A DNA stretch of 64,000 nucleotides from Acidisoma sp. PAMC 29798 (lineage in GTDB: Bacteria > Pseudomonadota > Alphaproteobacteria > Acetobacterales > Acetobacteraceae): assembly GCF_030252425.1 (NCBI RefSeq), contig NZ_CP126994.1, positions 1,240,001 through 1,304,000 on the forward strand. The letters are read 5' to 3'. A program made the position numbers and the translations under genes. A model generated the notes under the pieces. That model saw only the letters and a list, made by a program, of their open reading frames with translations, was not told where the DNA came from and made no database searches. Of this stretch, positions 45,665-54,055 are shown piece by piece; the first letter of the stretch is position 1, and the number at the start of each line of letters is the position of its first letter.

Positions 45665-45740
45665 CGTCCTCGCTTTTCTTCTCTCCGAGGCTCTGCGGCC
45701 GCGTGGTATGAGCTAGCTGTAGATCCCAATGCGGACAGAT

Positions 45741-45767
45741 GTCAAATGTTTCTGGCAAACGTCTGGC
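45741..45767. promoter_or_regulatory. Imperfect inverted repeat, candidate operator
   Basis: GTCAAATGTTT (45741-45751) and AAACGTCTGGC (45757-45767) are imperfect reverse complements (8 of 11 positions) around a five-base centre. The element lies between the divergent aldolase and SorC regulator starts, where a SorC-type repressor would be expected to bind. This is inference; no consensus site is known to me. Confidence 0.4.
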
Positions 45768-45787
45768 ATATCGGCTTGGAGACTGAG

Positions 45788-46843
45788 ATGGTCAAAAATG
45801 GTGCGCCGCACGAGCCGCAGGGCCGCGTGAGGCGGGATACGCTGGTGCCGCCGGCCAAGTTCAACGGTGACGCAGTCATTTGGGTGGCCTGGCTTTATTA
45901 CGAAGAAAAATTGACGCAGGAGGAAATCGCCCGGATCATCGGCGTGTCGCGTGGAAGTGTCGTGACGATGCTCCAAGAGTCACGCGAAAGCGGCATCGTC
46001 ACCATCACCGTGGCGCCGCATCACCTCCATTCCGTCAGCCTTGCGCAAGACATTACGCGTCGTTTCGGAATTTCGGATTGTCTTGTCATTCCTGATGACG
46101 GCGGTAGGGTCCCGGATCATGAGCGGGTCGGGCGCGCAGCCGCGCGCTTGCTCACCGAACGGCTGCAACCGGGTGACGTGCTGGGCGTCTCTTGGGGGCG
46201 CACCGTTCTCGCGCTGTCGCAGGCCATGCCGGCCATGGACCTGCCCACCGTGTCTGTGGTGCAAATCACCGGCAGCGCCATCGGCACCTACCGCTTTTCG
46301 GCGGAGCTCTGCGCATCCAACATCGCCAACCGATTGGGCGGTCGCTGTGTCTATCTGCATGCGCCGGGGATTGTATCGCATCCGGACGTCAAGCGGATGC
46401 TGATGCGCGAGCCGACCTTGCTGGAGCAATTTCGCATCATGAAGACCTGTAACAAGATCATCTTCGGCGTCGGCAGCGTAGCGGCGTCCAGCACGGCGTT
46501 CGAATCAGGCTTCATATCCGCGTCCGAAGCGAGCCCCTATCTCAAACAAGGGGCCGTCGCGGTGCTCGCGGGCCGCTTCGTCGATGCCAAGGGTGTGGCC
46601 ATCGACGGTGAATTGGACAATCGCATGATCGGAATGACAGTGGCCGACATTGCCAAGATCCCTGAACGGATTTGCGTCGCCGCCGGTATCGACAAGGTCG
46701 AGCCGATCCGCTCGCTTCTGGCCGGCAACTACATGACGACCCTGGTCACCGATGAAACCACGGCGCGGCGCCTGCTCGCGGCGGCGCCCGCGCGCAAAGG
46801 CACCAAAGCCTCTGCCATCAATACTCCTGGCGTGTCGGCGTAA
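45788..46843 (+). CDS. SorC/DeoR-type sugar-binding transcriptional regulator
   Basis: This 351-residue regulator has an N-terminal helix-turn-helix (WLYYEEKLTQEEIARIIGVSRGSVVTMLQESRESGIV) and a C-terminal sugar-binding domain of the SorC family (GDVLGVSWGRTVLALSQAM, TYRFSAELCASNIANRLGG, GVGSVAASSTAFESGFIS, VAVLAGRFVDAKG). Such proteins are controlled by a sugar phosphate. The ATG at 45788 has GGAG at 45778-45781; an upstream ATG at 45746 is in frame. It is divergent from the aldolase operon and is its probable regulator. Confidence 0.88.
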   Translation: MVKNGAPHEPQGRVRRDTLVPPAKFNGDAVIWVAWLYYEEKLTQEEIARIIGVSRGSVVTMLQESRESGIVTITVAPHHLHSVSLAQDITRRFGISDCLVIPDDGGRVPDHERVGRAAARLLTERLQPGDVLGVSWGRTVLALSQAMPAMDLPTVSVVQITGSAIGTYRFSAELCASNIANRLGGRCVYLHAPGIVSHPDVKRMLMREPTLLEQFRIMKTCNKIIFGVGSVAASSTAFESGFISASEASPYLKQGAVAVLAGRFVDAKGVAIDGELDNRMIGMTVADIAKIPERICVAAGIDKVEPIRSLLAGNYMTTLVTDETTARRLLAAAPARKGTKASAINTPGVSA

Positions 46844-47555
46844 TCGTGAGTTCCTGGAGTATGACGCTCTGCGGCATCTGGTAGGCGAATAGCATCGTCT
46901 CGGCCACATGCCCGGCATCGATGCCGCCACCGATTTCCGCACCACGTTCTTCCCAGATGGCCCGTGCCTCCGTATTCAGCATCGATTCCTGGATCGTGCT
47001 GCGGGTCAGGCCGGGTGAGACGAGAATGACGCGCACGTCGTAAGGCGCCATGCTGCGCCGCGCGCCCTCGCTCAGGTTATGCACGAACGCCTTGGACCCA
47101 CCATAGGCATCGTGGAAGGGATAGGACTTGCGGCCGGCGATCGAACTCACGTTGATGATCGTGCCGTGCCGGCGCGTCTTCATGGCGGGCATCACCGCCT
47201 GCATGCAGTTCATGACACCGAGACAATTGATGTCCAGCAGATCCCGCCACTCTTCCGGGTCCTGGTCCTCGATCCGCGCAAGCGGCGCGATGCCGGCGTT
47301 ATTGACGAGGCAATCGACCGGACCGTGGGCTGCCTCGCCCTCAGCGACGGCGGCCTGGATGGAGGTGCGGTCGCGCACGTCCGCCTGCATGCAGATGGTG
47401 TTCGCCAAGCCGAGGTCGCGCAGTTTATCGATCCGGCGCGCAAGTAGAAGAAGCGGGTAGCCGGCCGCGGAGAAGGCCCGCGCCGTCGCCTCGCCAATCC
47501 CAGCGCTGGCGCCAGTGATCATCACCAATGGCTTGTTCATGACATCGCTTCCCAT
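46818..47555 (-). CDS. SDR family oxidoreductase
   Basis: This 245-residue SDR has TGASAGIGEATARAF, NNAGIAPLA and catalytic Ser, Tyr and Lys in SSIAGRKSYPFHDAYGGSKAF. It resembles the YdfG-like dehydrogenases of hydroxy acids, but the substrate is unknown. Start at 47555 (MGSDVMNKP) or 47540 (MNKPL). Its 3' end overlaps the convergent regulator gene by 26 bases. Confidence 0.85.
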   Translation of the reverse strand: MGSDVMNKPLVMITGASAGIGEATARAFSAAGYPLLLLARRIDKLRDLGLANTICMQADVRDRTSIQAAVAEGEAAHGPVDCLVNNAGIAPLARIEDQDPEEWRDLLDINCLGVMNCMQAVMPAMKTRRHGTIINVSSIAGRKSYPFHDAYGGSKAFVHNLSEGARRSMAPYDVRVILVSPGLTRSTIQESMLNTEARAIWEERGAEIGGGIDAGHVAETMLFAYQMPQSVILQELTITPTRQEY

Positions 47556-47677
47556 CGTCTTTAATCTCGGCGTCTAACGCGCCGAAGGACGAGGATGGTA
47601 CGCCACGTCGCGGCGACCGGCAATGACGGGGCGGTCGCCTTGGCCGCCCGTCAGTGCGCTATCGGTATCGGCTCCGA

Positions 47678-48367
47678 TCAGGCTGACGCTGCGGCCTCTT
47701 CGAAGGCTTGTGCGGCGGCGGCGGTCTGGGCGTCCGCGAACAGCCCCTCCGCGACGGCTGGACCGAAGGTGAAGGTATCGCAGCCGGCTGCGGCGAGAAT
47801 CGCCACATCATCGGCACTGCGCAGGCTGGCGACCAGAAGCCGGGTCGCGCTGCCGGAGGCTGCCAGAATGTCCAGCATCGTCGCCATCGTCGCCAGGCCG
47901 TCGCGTCCGCTATCGTTGATGCGCCCGAAATAGGGCGCCACGTAATCGGCGCCAGCGGCGGCGGCCGTCAGGGCCTGATGCGCGGCATAGACCGCCGTCA
48001 GCGTCGTGCGGATGCCAAGAGCATGGAGGGCCGCGACCGCGCGCACGCCGTCTTCCGTCACCGGCACCTTGACGACGACACGCGGGTCGATCGCCGCGAG
48101 GGCCTTGCCCGTCTCGATCAGGGCCTCCGTCTGGGTGCCCCAGCACTGGGCCTGCACTTCATGGACAGGATAGGTCAGAACCTCACGGACCACGTCCATG
48201 AGCACCGGAACCGTCGAGCGCAGGCCCGAGCGTTGCAGGATCGTGGGGTTGGTCGTCACGCCATGGAACAGGCCGGTCGGCAGCCAGCGCGCCCAGGCCG
48301 CACGATCCGCGGTATCGAGAAAAAGCCGCAAACCCGGGCGGGTTCCAGGATCGGCACGATGGGCCAT
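47678..48367 (-). CDS. Transaldolase-family protein
   Basis: This 229-residue protein is a small transaldolase/fructose-6-phosphate aldolase type enzyme. The N-terminal FLDTAD is followed by FHGVTTNPTIL, the Schiff-base lysine in VVVKVPVTEDGVRA, TLTAVYAAHQALTAAAAGADYVAPYFGRIND and the C-terminal CDTFTFGP. Length and motifs fit the short family. The start at 48367 (MAHRADPG) is chosen; the frame stays open upstream into antisense of the GGDEF gene. It lies upstream of the SDR gene and probably belongs to the same catabolic locus. Confidence 0.87.
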   Translation of the reverse strand: MAHRADPGTRPGLRLFLDTADRAAWARWLPTGLFHGVTTNPTILQRSGLRSTVPVLMDVVREVLTYPVHEVQAQCWGTQTEALIETGKALAAIDPRVVVKVPVTEDGVRAVAALHALGIRTTLTAVYAAHQALTAAAAGADYVAPYFGRINDSGRDGLATMATMLDILAASGSATRLLVASLRSADDVAILAAAGCDTFTFGPAVAEGLFADAQTAAAAQAFEEAAASA

Positions 48368-48616
48368 CTGATAAGTCCTTTCGAAAGCCGCCCTCTGACC
48401 TGTGAGAGCGCGCACCCCATGGCCGTTCGGAAACGCGACTGTCAACTTCGTCCAGGCTGCAGGCCGCCGCCGGCCTGCGCCCTCGACAAAATCGGCGTGG
48501 CAACGAACGGATGTGGTAATCCGGGTGTGAAAATGGAGGAAGGCCGTTGCTGAGACCAATCCTACCGCGCCATCCTTATTCCGACGCCAAGCGCCATGCA
48601 GAGTGCTGAGGATGGC

Positions 48617-50323
48617 ATGACGACTTGGGATGACACTGTCATCCGGCGCTTCATGGATGTGCCGCCGACGCTGCTTCGTGCGTGGGACCTGTCCTGCACG
48701 GGGGAGGTCGAGGCGGCCTTGGCCATCGCCCAGCGCGTGCATGGGGAGGCGATGGCGGCGGGGTTTCGGCAGCTTCGCGCCGCCGCCGCCTGTCACATGG
48801 CCTGGTACTGTCTCATGCTCGCCTATTACGAGGAAGGCATCCTCCATGCGCTGTCCGCGCGTGAGGTCTTTGGCGAAGTGGGTGACCGCCCGCGGGAGGC
48901 TTGGGCGCGCGGTCTTCATGCCTGGCTGTTGATCGAAATCGGGGCGCCGACCGAGGCTCTGGACGAGGCGATGCTGTCGCTCGAACGCGCTGAAACGTCG
49001 GGCGAGGAGCGGGTGGTCTGCTTTTCCCTCAACGTGGTGGGGGTCGTCTTTTGGATGCTGCGCCAGTTGGACCGGGCGCTTGAGTTCGCCGAACGGTCGG
49101 TCGCGCTCGCGCGGCAGATTGGGGATGAGGTCGATCTCGGTCGCTGGCTGATCAACCTCGCCGGGATCGAGGCTGAGTTCGGGTATGTCCAAACCGAGCC
49201 GGTCATGGACGAGGGCGTACGCCGTCGCATGATCCGGGCCGTGGGCCTTGGGAAAGAGGCTTTGGCCCTTTCAAACCGGACGGGCGATAGCTGGGGCAGC
49301 CGCATCGCCCTCTGCAACATCGCCGAATACCAACTCTGTCTGGGAGAAATGGAGGAAGCTGGGGCCACGCTTGCGGGTTGGCACGCCCTGCGCGGCGGAG
49401 ACGGGATGCGGTCGCGCCTGTACTATCTGTTTGCCAAGGGTAAGCTTGCCATGGCGACCGCTGACCATGACGCGGCGATTGCGGCCCTCGCGGAATGCGC
49501 GACCATCGCCGAGGATATCGGCGATCTCGAAATCGGCGCCCCCTGTTGCCGTCATTTGGCGGAAGCCTATGCCCAGCGCGGTCGTTTCGCCGAGGCCTTG
49601 CAGTGGCATCGCGAATTCCACGCGCGCCACGTTCGCAAAGCCACGGATGTGTCCCTGATCCGGTCGAGGGTCGCGGCGATTCAATATGAGACGCGGCAGC
49701 TGCAGGCCCGGATCGAAACCGAGCGGTCCCGCGCGGACGCTCTTGAGCACATGAACGAGGTGCTGGTGCAGGAAGCCCAGTTGCTGATGAATGCGAGCAT
49801 GGAAGACGCGCTAACGGGATTGCCGAACCGGCGGCGGTTGGAACGCGCCCTGCTCGACATTTCGGTCGATGGCGGCAGCTATGCTTGCGCCATGATGGAT
49901 ATCGACAATTTCAAACGTGTGAACGACGCCTTCTCCCACGCGATTGGCGATGATGTGCTTCGGCGGATGGCCATTCTGCTGCGGCAGGCGACGCGGTCGA
50001 CCGACCTGCTGTTCCGCTACGGGGGGGAGGAATTCGTCGTGCTGATGGCGGAGACCAATGTTCTTCTCGCCACGAAGATATGCCAGCGGATTCATGCGGC
50101 GGTGCGGGAATGGGGCTGGGATGCAATCCAACCCAGTTTGCGGGTGACGCTGAGTATCGGCGTGGCTGTCGCCGAGGAAGCACGCACGCCTGGCGGCGTG
50201 ATGGCGATCGCCGATCAGCGTCTCTACCGCGCGAAGGAAGAGGGGCGGGACCGGATCGTCATGGATGATCGCCGTGTCGACATGCGCCACCTCCTTCCCC
50301 CGGGCTCCCCTCTGCTGCATTAA
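48617..50323 (+). CDS. Cytoplasmic diguanylate cyclase with N-terminal TPR-like repeats
   Basis: This 568-residue protein has no signal or membrane segment. Residues 1-350 are helical TPR-like repeats (for example LDRALEFAERSVALARQIGD, IAALAECATIAEDIGDLEI, HLAEAYAQRGRFAEALQWHREF), then a short coiled coil, then a GGDEF domain (about residues 405-555: DALTGLPNRRRLERALLD, MMDIDNFKRVND, RYGGEEFVVLM). An I-site RSTD sits five residues before GGEEF, which indicates product inhibition. The start at 48617 has GAGG upstream; 48596 is an alternative. It should make cyclic di-GMP. Confidence 0.88.
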   Translation: MTTWDDTVIRRFMDVPPTLLRAWDLSCTGEVEAALAIAQRVHGEAMAAGFRQLRAAAACHMAWYCLMLAYYEEGILHALSAREVFGEVGDRPREAWARGLHAWLLIEIGAPTEALDEAMLSLERAETSGEERVVCFSLNVVGVVFWMLRQLDRALEFAERSVALARQIGDEVDLGRWLINLAGIEAEFGYVQTEPVMDEGVRRRMIRAVGLGKEALALSNRTGDSWGSRIALCNIAEYQLCLGEMEEAGATLAGWHALRGGDGMRSRLYYLFAKGKLAMATADHDAAIAALAECATIAEDIGDLEIGAPCCRHLAEAYAQRGRFAEALQWHREFHARHVRKATDVSLIRSRVAAIQYETRQLQARIETERSRADALEHMNEVLVQEAQLLMNASMEDALTGLPNRRRLERALLDISVDGGSYACAMMDIDNFKRVNDAFSHAIGDDVLRRMAILLRQATRSTDLLFRYGGEEFVVLMAETNVLLATKICQRIHAAVREWGWDAIQPSLRVTLSIGVAVAEEARTPGGVMAIADQRLYRAKEEGRDRIVMDDRRVDMRHLLPPGSPLLH

Positions 50324-50350
50324 CGGCGCGATCGCTGCGCGACGACAATT

Positions 50351-50425
50351 GGCGGAATGCGCGACGCTTTTCCGCCCTACGCCAACCGCCGCGTCGTAGG
50401 GCGGAAAAGCGTCGCGCATTCCGCC
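50351..50425. repeat. Perfect inverted pair of 30-bp palindromic repeat (locus 6)
   Basis: Units 50351-50380 and 50396-50425 are exact reverse complements across a 15-base spacer. They are of the GGCGGAA...TTCCGCC type. They lie between the tandem GGDEF and chloride channel genes, just after the GGDEF stop. Confidence 0.92.
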
Positions 50426-50458
50426 GTCCAGGCATGATGCAGTGAGTGGGTGCGACTG

Positions 50459-51805
50459 ATGAGACTTGACCGACCGCTGTTTCGCTTGCTGCGTCGCATG
50501 CCGCTGACCTCGCCGCGCCTTTGGATGCGCCGGATCGCATTCTGGCTCGGCGCCATTCTCGTAGCGCTCATGGCGATCGGATTTGCCGATCTCGCGGATC
50601 TCGCCCAAGCGGCCTTTACCCATGTGACGACGCCACGGCCCTGGCTTGTGCTGATCGTCGCGCCCGCAGGTCTCGCCTTGGCTGTGTGGTTGACGCGCAG
50701 GGTGTTTCCCGGCGCGCAGGGCAGCGGCATTCCTCAGGTCATGGCCGCGCTGCATATGACGGATCTCAGCCAGGTCGCGCGCGTGCTGTCGCTGCGGGTG
50801 GCGGTGGGCAAGGTGATCCTGACCTTGCTCGGTCTGGCCTCCGGCGCTTCGGTCGGGCGTGAGGGTCCCACCGTGCAGATCGGCGCCTCGATCATGCGGG
50901 CCCTTGGTCACGCGTTGCGGCTACCACGCCTGGAAACGCAGCGCGGTTTGGTGCTGGCCGGTGGCGCCGCCGGTGTCGCGGCCGCCTTCAACACGCCGCT
51001 TGCCGGCATCGTCTTTGCGATCGAGGAGCTCAGCCACAGCTTCGAGTCTCGCACCAGCGGCATGGTCTTCAGCGCCGTCATCTTCGGTGGCATCACCACC
51101 TTGGCGCTCAGCGGAAACTACACCTATTTCGGCGTTACCAGCGTCAGCCTGCCGCTCGGGACAAGTTGGATGGCGGTGGTCGTCTGTGCCCTGGTCGGCG
51201 GGCTGTTCGGGGGCTGTTTCAGCCAGGTCCTGCTGACGGTCGCGAAGGGTCTGCCCGGACGTGCCGGGGCCTGGATCAAAGCGCATCCCATCGCCTTCGC
51301 GGCGCTCTGCGGCCTGGTCATCGCGGTGCTCGGCCTCGCCTCTCACGGCGCGACCTATGGCACCGGCTATGCCCAGGCGCGCGTCTTGGTCGAGGGCGAC
51401 TCGCGCCTGCCCGCAGGTTTCTTCCTGCTGAAGTTTCTGGCCACCATCGCCTCCTACCTCAGCGGTATTCCGGGCGGCATCTTCGCGCCCTCACTCTCCG
51501 TCGGGGCGTCCTTGGGGAGCTGGCTCGCCCATTTCTTTCCGCATACGCCGGCGCGGGCCATCGTGCTGCTGGGAATGGTCGCTTATTTCTCGGGTGTCGT
51601 GCAGGCGCCGATCACCGCCTTCGTCATCGTGCTGGAAATGACGGCCAATCAGCAGATGACCATCCCGATCATGGCGACCTCCATGCTGGCCTTCGCCGTC
51701 TCCCGCCTGGTCTGCCGCCGGCCGCTCTATGGCACCTTGGCGCGCCGCTTCATGATCGAAACGGCGCACACGGCGGTCGAAACAAAGCCTCAGCCGCGGC
51801 CGTAA
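50459..51805 (+). CDS. CLC family chloride channel/transporter
   Basis: This 448-residue membrane protein is of the CLC family (chloride channel or Cl-/H+ antiporter). The selectivity motifs are visible: GSGIPQVMA, GREGPTVQIG (gating glutamate), GGIFAPSLSVGASLG and a C-terminal hydrophobic region with AYFSGVVQAPITAFVIVLEMT. It has no CBS domains. A GTG start at 50450 would add three residues. It follows the GGDEF gene after the palindromic repeat. Confidence 0.9.
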   Translation: MRLDRPLFRLLRRMPLTSPRLWMRRIAFWLGAILVALMAIGFADLADLAQAAFTHVTTPRPWLVLIVAPAGLALAVWLTRRVFPGAQGSGIPQVMAALHMTDLSQVARVLSLRVAVGKVILTLLGLASGASVGREGPTVQIGASIMRALGHALRLPRLETQRGLVLAGGAAGVAAAFNTPLAGIVFAIEELSHSFESRTSGMVFSAVIFGGITTLALSGNYTYFGVTSVSLPLGTSWMAVVVCALVGGLFGGCFSQVLLTVAKGLPGRAGAWIKAHPIAFAALCGLVIAVLGLASHGATYGTGYAQARVLVEGDSRLPAGFFLLKFLATIASYLSGIPGGIFAPSLSVGASLGSWLAHFFPHTPARAIVLLGMVAYFSGVVQAPITAFVIVLEMTANQQMTIPIMATSMLAFAVSRLVCRRPLYGTLARRFMIETAHTAVETKPQPRP

Positions 51806-53256
51806 GTGTCCTCGATGCGGATGATGTCATCCTCGCCCAGGTAGGGACCGGACTGCACTTCGATGAGTGTCAGCGGAATGCGGCCGGGGTTGTACAACCG
51901 ATGCACGCAGCCCAGCGGCAGGTAGATGCTCTCATTCTCCCGCACCAGAATCTCCTCGTGATCGCGCGTCACGATGGCGCTGCCCTCGACCACAACCCAA
52001 TGCTCGGCACGGTGGAAATGCTTCTGCAAGGACAGCTTCTCACCGGGCTTGCAGACGATGCGCTTGACCTGGAAACGATCGCCCAGCGTCAGCACCTCGT
52101 AATGGCCCCAAGGGCGGTAGTCGCGGTTGTGGCGTACCGCCTCCGGCCGCTTTTGCGCCTTCAACCGCTCCACGATCGCCTTCACGTCCTGGGCGCGGTC
52201 GCGGTGCATGGCCAGCACCGCATCCTCGGTCACGATGACGACCGCATCTTCCAGACCCAGAACCGTGGTCAGCATGCCGTCGCTGCGCACGTAGCAGTTG
52301 GTGGCGTCTTCCAGCATCACGTCACCCACGGCGACATTGCCGCCGGCATCTTTCTTGCCGAGCTCCCACAGCGCATTCCAGCTGCCGACATCCGACCAGT
52401 CGAAATCGACGGCGATGACGGCGGCGCGGGTGGTGCGCTCGGCGATGGCATAGTCCAGGCTGATATTCGGGCAGGCGGCGAATTCCGCCCGGCCGAGGCG
52501 GATGAAGTCGAGATCGGTGGTGCTGGCCGCAACCGCGCCGCGCACCGCGGTCAGAACCTCGGGCGCATGAAGCTGCATTTCTTCGAGCAAGGTCGCGACC
52601 GTGAAGACGAAGATGCCGGAGTTCCACAGCACTTGGCCGGTGGCGATCAATTCGGCGGCGCGGGTCGCATTCGGCTTTTCGATGAAGCGCGTCAGGGCAT
52701 GGGCTTCCGGTGCGTCATCAAGCAAGGCGCCGATTTCGATATAGCCGAAGCCGGTCTCGGGCGCGGTGGGGCGCATGCCGAAGGTGACCACGCGGCCGGT
52801 GCGGGCGACCTTGGCGGCGGTGGTCAGCGCAGCGCGCAGGGCGGCGCTATCGGGGATCGCATGGTCGGCGGCCATCATACAGATGACGGTCTGGGGGTCT
52901 TCCTGCTCCAGCAGCAGGGCGGCGGCGGCAACGGCCGGGGCGCTGTTGCGGCCCACCGGCTCCAACAGGATGCGGGCCCCCTTGATGCCGGCGGCCTGCA
53001 ACTGCTCACCGACCATGAAGCGATGCGCCTCATTGCAGACGATGACGGGGGCGGCGAAATCCCCGCCCGCCGTGCGGGTCGCGGTCTCGGCAATGAGGGA
53101 CTGTTCAGAGGCGAGGGGCCAGAACTGCTTGGGGAAGCTTTCGCGTGACACCGGCCACAGCCGCGTGCCCGTGCCGCCCGACAGGATCACCGGAACGATG
53201 GGGCCGGTGGCGGAGGCCACGGCGGAGGAGAGTTGCGGGCTGAGGTCCGTATCCAT
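51790..53256 (-). CDS. Mannose-1-phosphate guanylyltransferase/mannose-6-phosphate isomerase
   Basis: This 488-residue protein (ManC/CpsB/XanB/AlgA type) makes GDP-mannose for polysaccharide synthesis. The N-terminal guanylyltransferase has LSGGTGTRLWPVSRESFPKQF and FIEKPNATRAAELI; the C-terminal cupin has YRPWGHYEVLTLGDRFQVKRIVCKPGEKLSLQKHFHRAEHWVVVEGSA, the type II PMI part. The start at 53256 (MDTDLSPQ) follows the normal N-terminus; the longer frame runs upstream without similarity. It is convergent with the CLC gene, their ends overlapping by 16 bases. No exopolysaccharide cluster is adjacent. Confidence 0.92.
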   Translation of the reverse strand: MDTDLSPQLSSAVASATGPIVPVILSGGTGTRLWPVSRESFPKQFWPLASEQSLIAETATRTAGGDFAAPVIVCNEAHRFMVGEQLQAAGIKGARILLEPVGRNSAPAVAAAALLLEQEDPQTVICMMAADHAIPDSAALRAALTTAAKVARTGRVVTFGMRPTAPETGFGYIEIGALLDDAPEAHALTRFIEKPNATRAAELIATGQVLWNSGIFVFTVATLLEEMQLHAPEVLTAVRGAVAASTTDLDFIRLGRAEFAACPNISLDYAIAERTTRAAVIAVDFDWSDVGSWNALWELGKKDAGGNVAVGDVMLEDATNCYVRSDGMLTTVLGLEDAVVIVTEDAVLAMHRDRAQDVKAIVERLKAQKRPEAVRHNRDYRPWGHYEVLTLGDRFQVKRIVCKPGEKLSLQKHFHRAEHWVVVEGSAIVTRDHEEILVRENESIYLPLGCVHRLYNPGRIPLTLIEVQSGPYLGEDDIIRIEDTYGRG

Positions 53257-53368
53257 GGGGCCGACGTCCTTGCTGCGGGCGAATTCTCGCCACCCTAGAT
53301 GATTGCCAGGAATGGCGGAACAGTGGCGTTGCCGTGCATTCGGAATGGCGCCGGATGCCTTTTTGCTT

Positions 53369-53407
53369 TTGGTTCCAGCCCACACATGGGATATTCTTTT
53401 GATATGT
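53369..53407 (+). promoter_or_regulatory. Candidate promoter/operator for vapBC
   Basis: TTGGTT (53369-53374) and TATTCT (53392-53397) are separated by 17 bases, a fair sigma-70 pair. A repeated GATAT (53390-53394 and 53401-53405) overlaps the -10 region and could be an autoregulatory site for the VapB antitoxin. Weak evidence. Confidence 0.3.
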
Positions 53408-53423
53408 CTTACCAGGTGCAGTT

Positions 53424-53666
53424 ATGGACATCGCCAAGATTTTCTGGTCTGGCCGCTCCCAGGCGGTGCGTCTTCCCAAGGAATATCGGTTCGATGTTGG
53501 CGAGGTGCGCATTCGACGGCAGGGCAACGCGCTTGTTCTAGAGCCGGTTCCACGAGACTGGGCGTGGCTCGATGGGGTTACCGGGCCTTTGGACGCGGAT
53601 TTTGTCGAGGCCGTGGGTGAGCAGCCGCCGGAGCAGGTGCGGCCTGACCTTGATTTCTTCGAGTGA
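53424..53666 (+). CDS. vapB: Antitoxin VapB (AbrB/SpoVT type)
   Basis: This 80-residue antitoxin has an N-terminal swapped-hairpin DNA-binding domain (MDIAKIFWSGRSQAVRLPKEYRF) and an acidic C-terminal tail (EQVRPDLDFFE) that would block the toxin. The VapB signature SGRSQAVRLPKEYRF is clear. It overlaps vapC by GTGA, so they are coupled. It probably represses its own promoter. Confidence 0.9.
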   Translation: MDIAKIFWSGRSQAVRLPKEYRFDVGEVRIRRQGNALVLEPVPRDWAWLDGVTGPLDADFVEAVGEQPPEQVRPDLDFFE

Positions 53667-54055
53667 TATACCTGCTCGACAGCAATGCCGTGATCGCTCT
53701 CTTCGCCGGCCATCTCGGCTTCATCACGCGTCTCAAGCACCATCGACCGACAGACGTCGGCCTGTCGTCCATCGTCGCCCATGAGTTGTATTTCGGTGCC
53801 TATAAAAGCCGTAAACAGGCTGAAAACTTGGCGCGGGTGGAGGCTCACCTTTTTGAGGTCCTCCCTTTCGATCAGCAGGATGCGCGCCAAGCAGGCGAAT
53901 TGCGCGCCGCGCTATCCGTGTCGGGCACGCCAATCGGTCCCTATGACGTACTGATCGCCGGTCAGGCGCTGGCCAAAGGCTTGACGCTGATCACCCGCAA
54001 CCTGCGCGAATTCGAGCGGGTGCCAAGCCTGCTGGTCGAGAACTGGGAAGTCTAG
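53663..54055 (+). CDS. vapC: Toxin VapC, PIN-domain ribonuclease
   Basis: This 130-residue PIN-domain endoribonuclease should cleave RNA when free of VapB. Acidic catalytic residues are visible at D6 (LLDSNAVIA), E41 (HELYFGAYKS) and D95 (PYDVLIAGQAL), with a C-terminal LITRNLREFERV. The GTG start overlaps the vapB stop. The stop overlaps the convergent MFS gene's 3' end by four bases. Complete and probably functional. Confidence 0.92.
   Translation: MIYLLDSNAVIALFAGHLGFITRLKHHRPTDVGLSSIVAHELYFGAYKSRKQAENLARVEAHLFEVLPFDQQDARQAGELRAALSVSGTPIGPYDVLIAGQALAKGLTLITRNLREFERVPSLLVENWEV

Noticed and set aside
51166-53148. 660-codon plus-strand open frame
   Set aside because: It is antisense to the mannose-1-phosphate guanylyltransferase gene and out of frame in the chloride channel gene; no protein-family signal.
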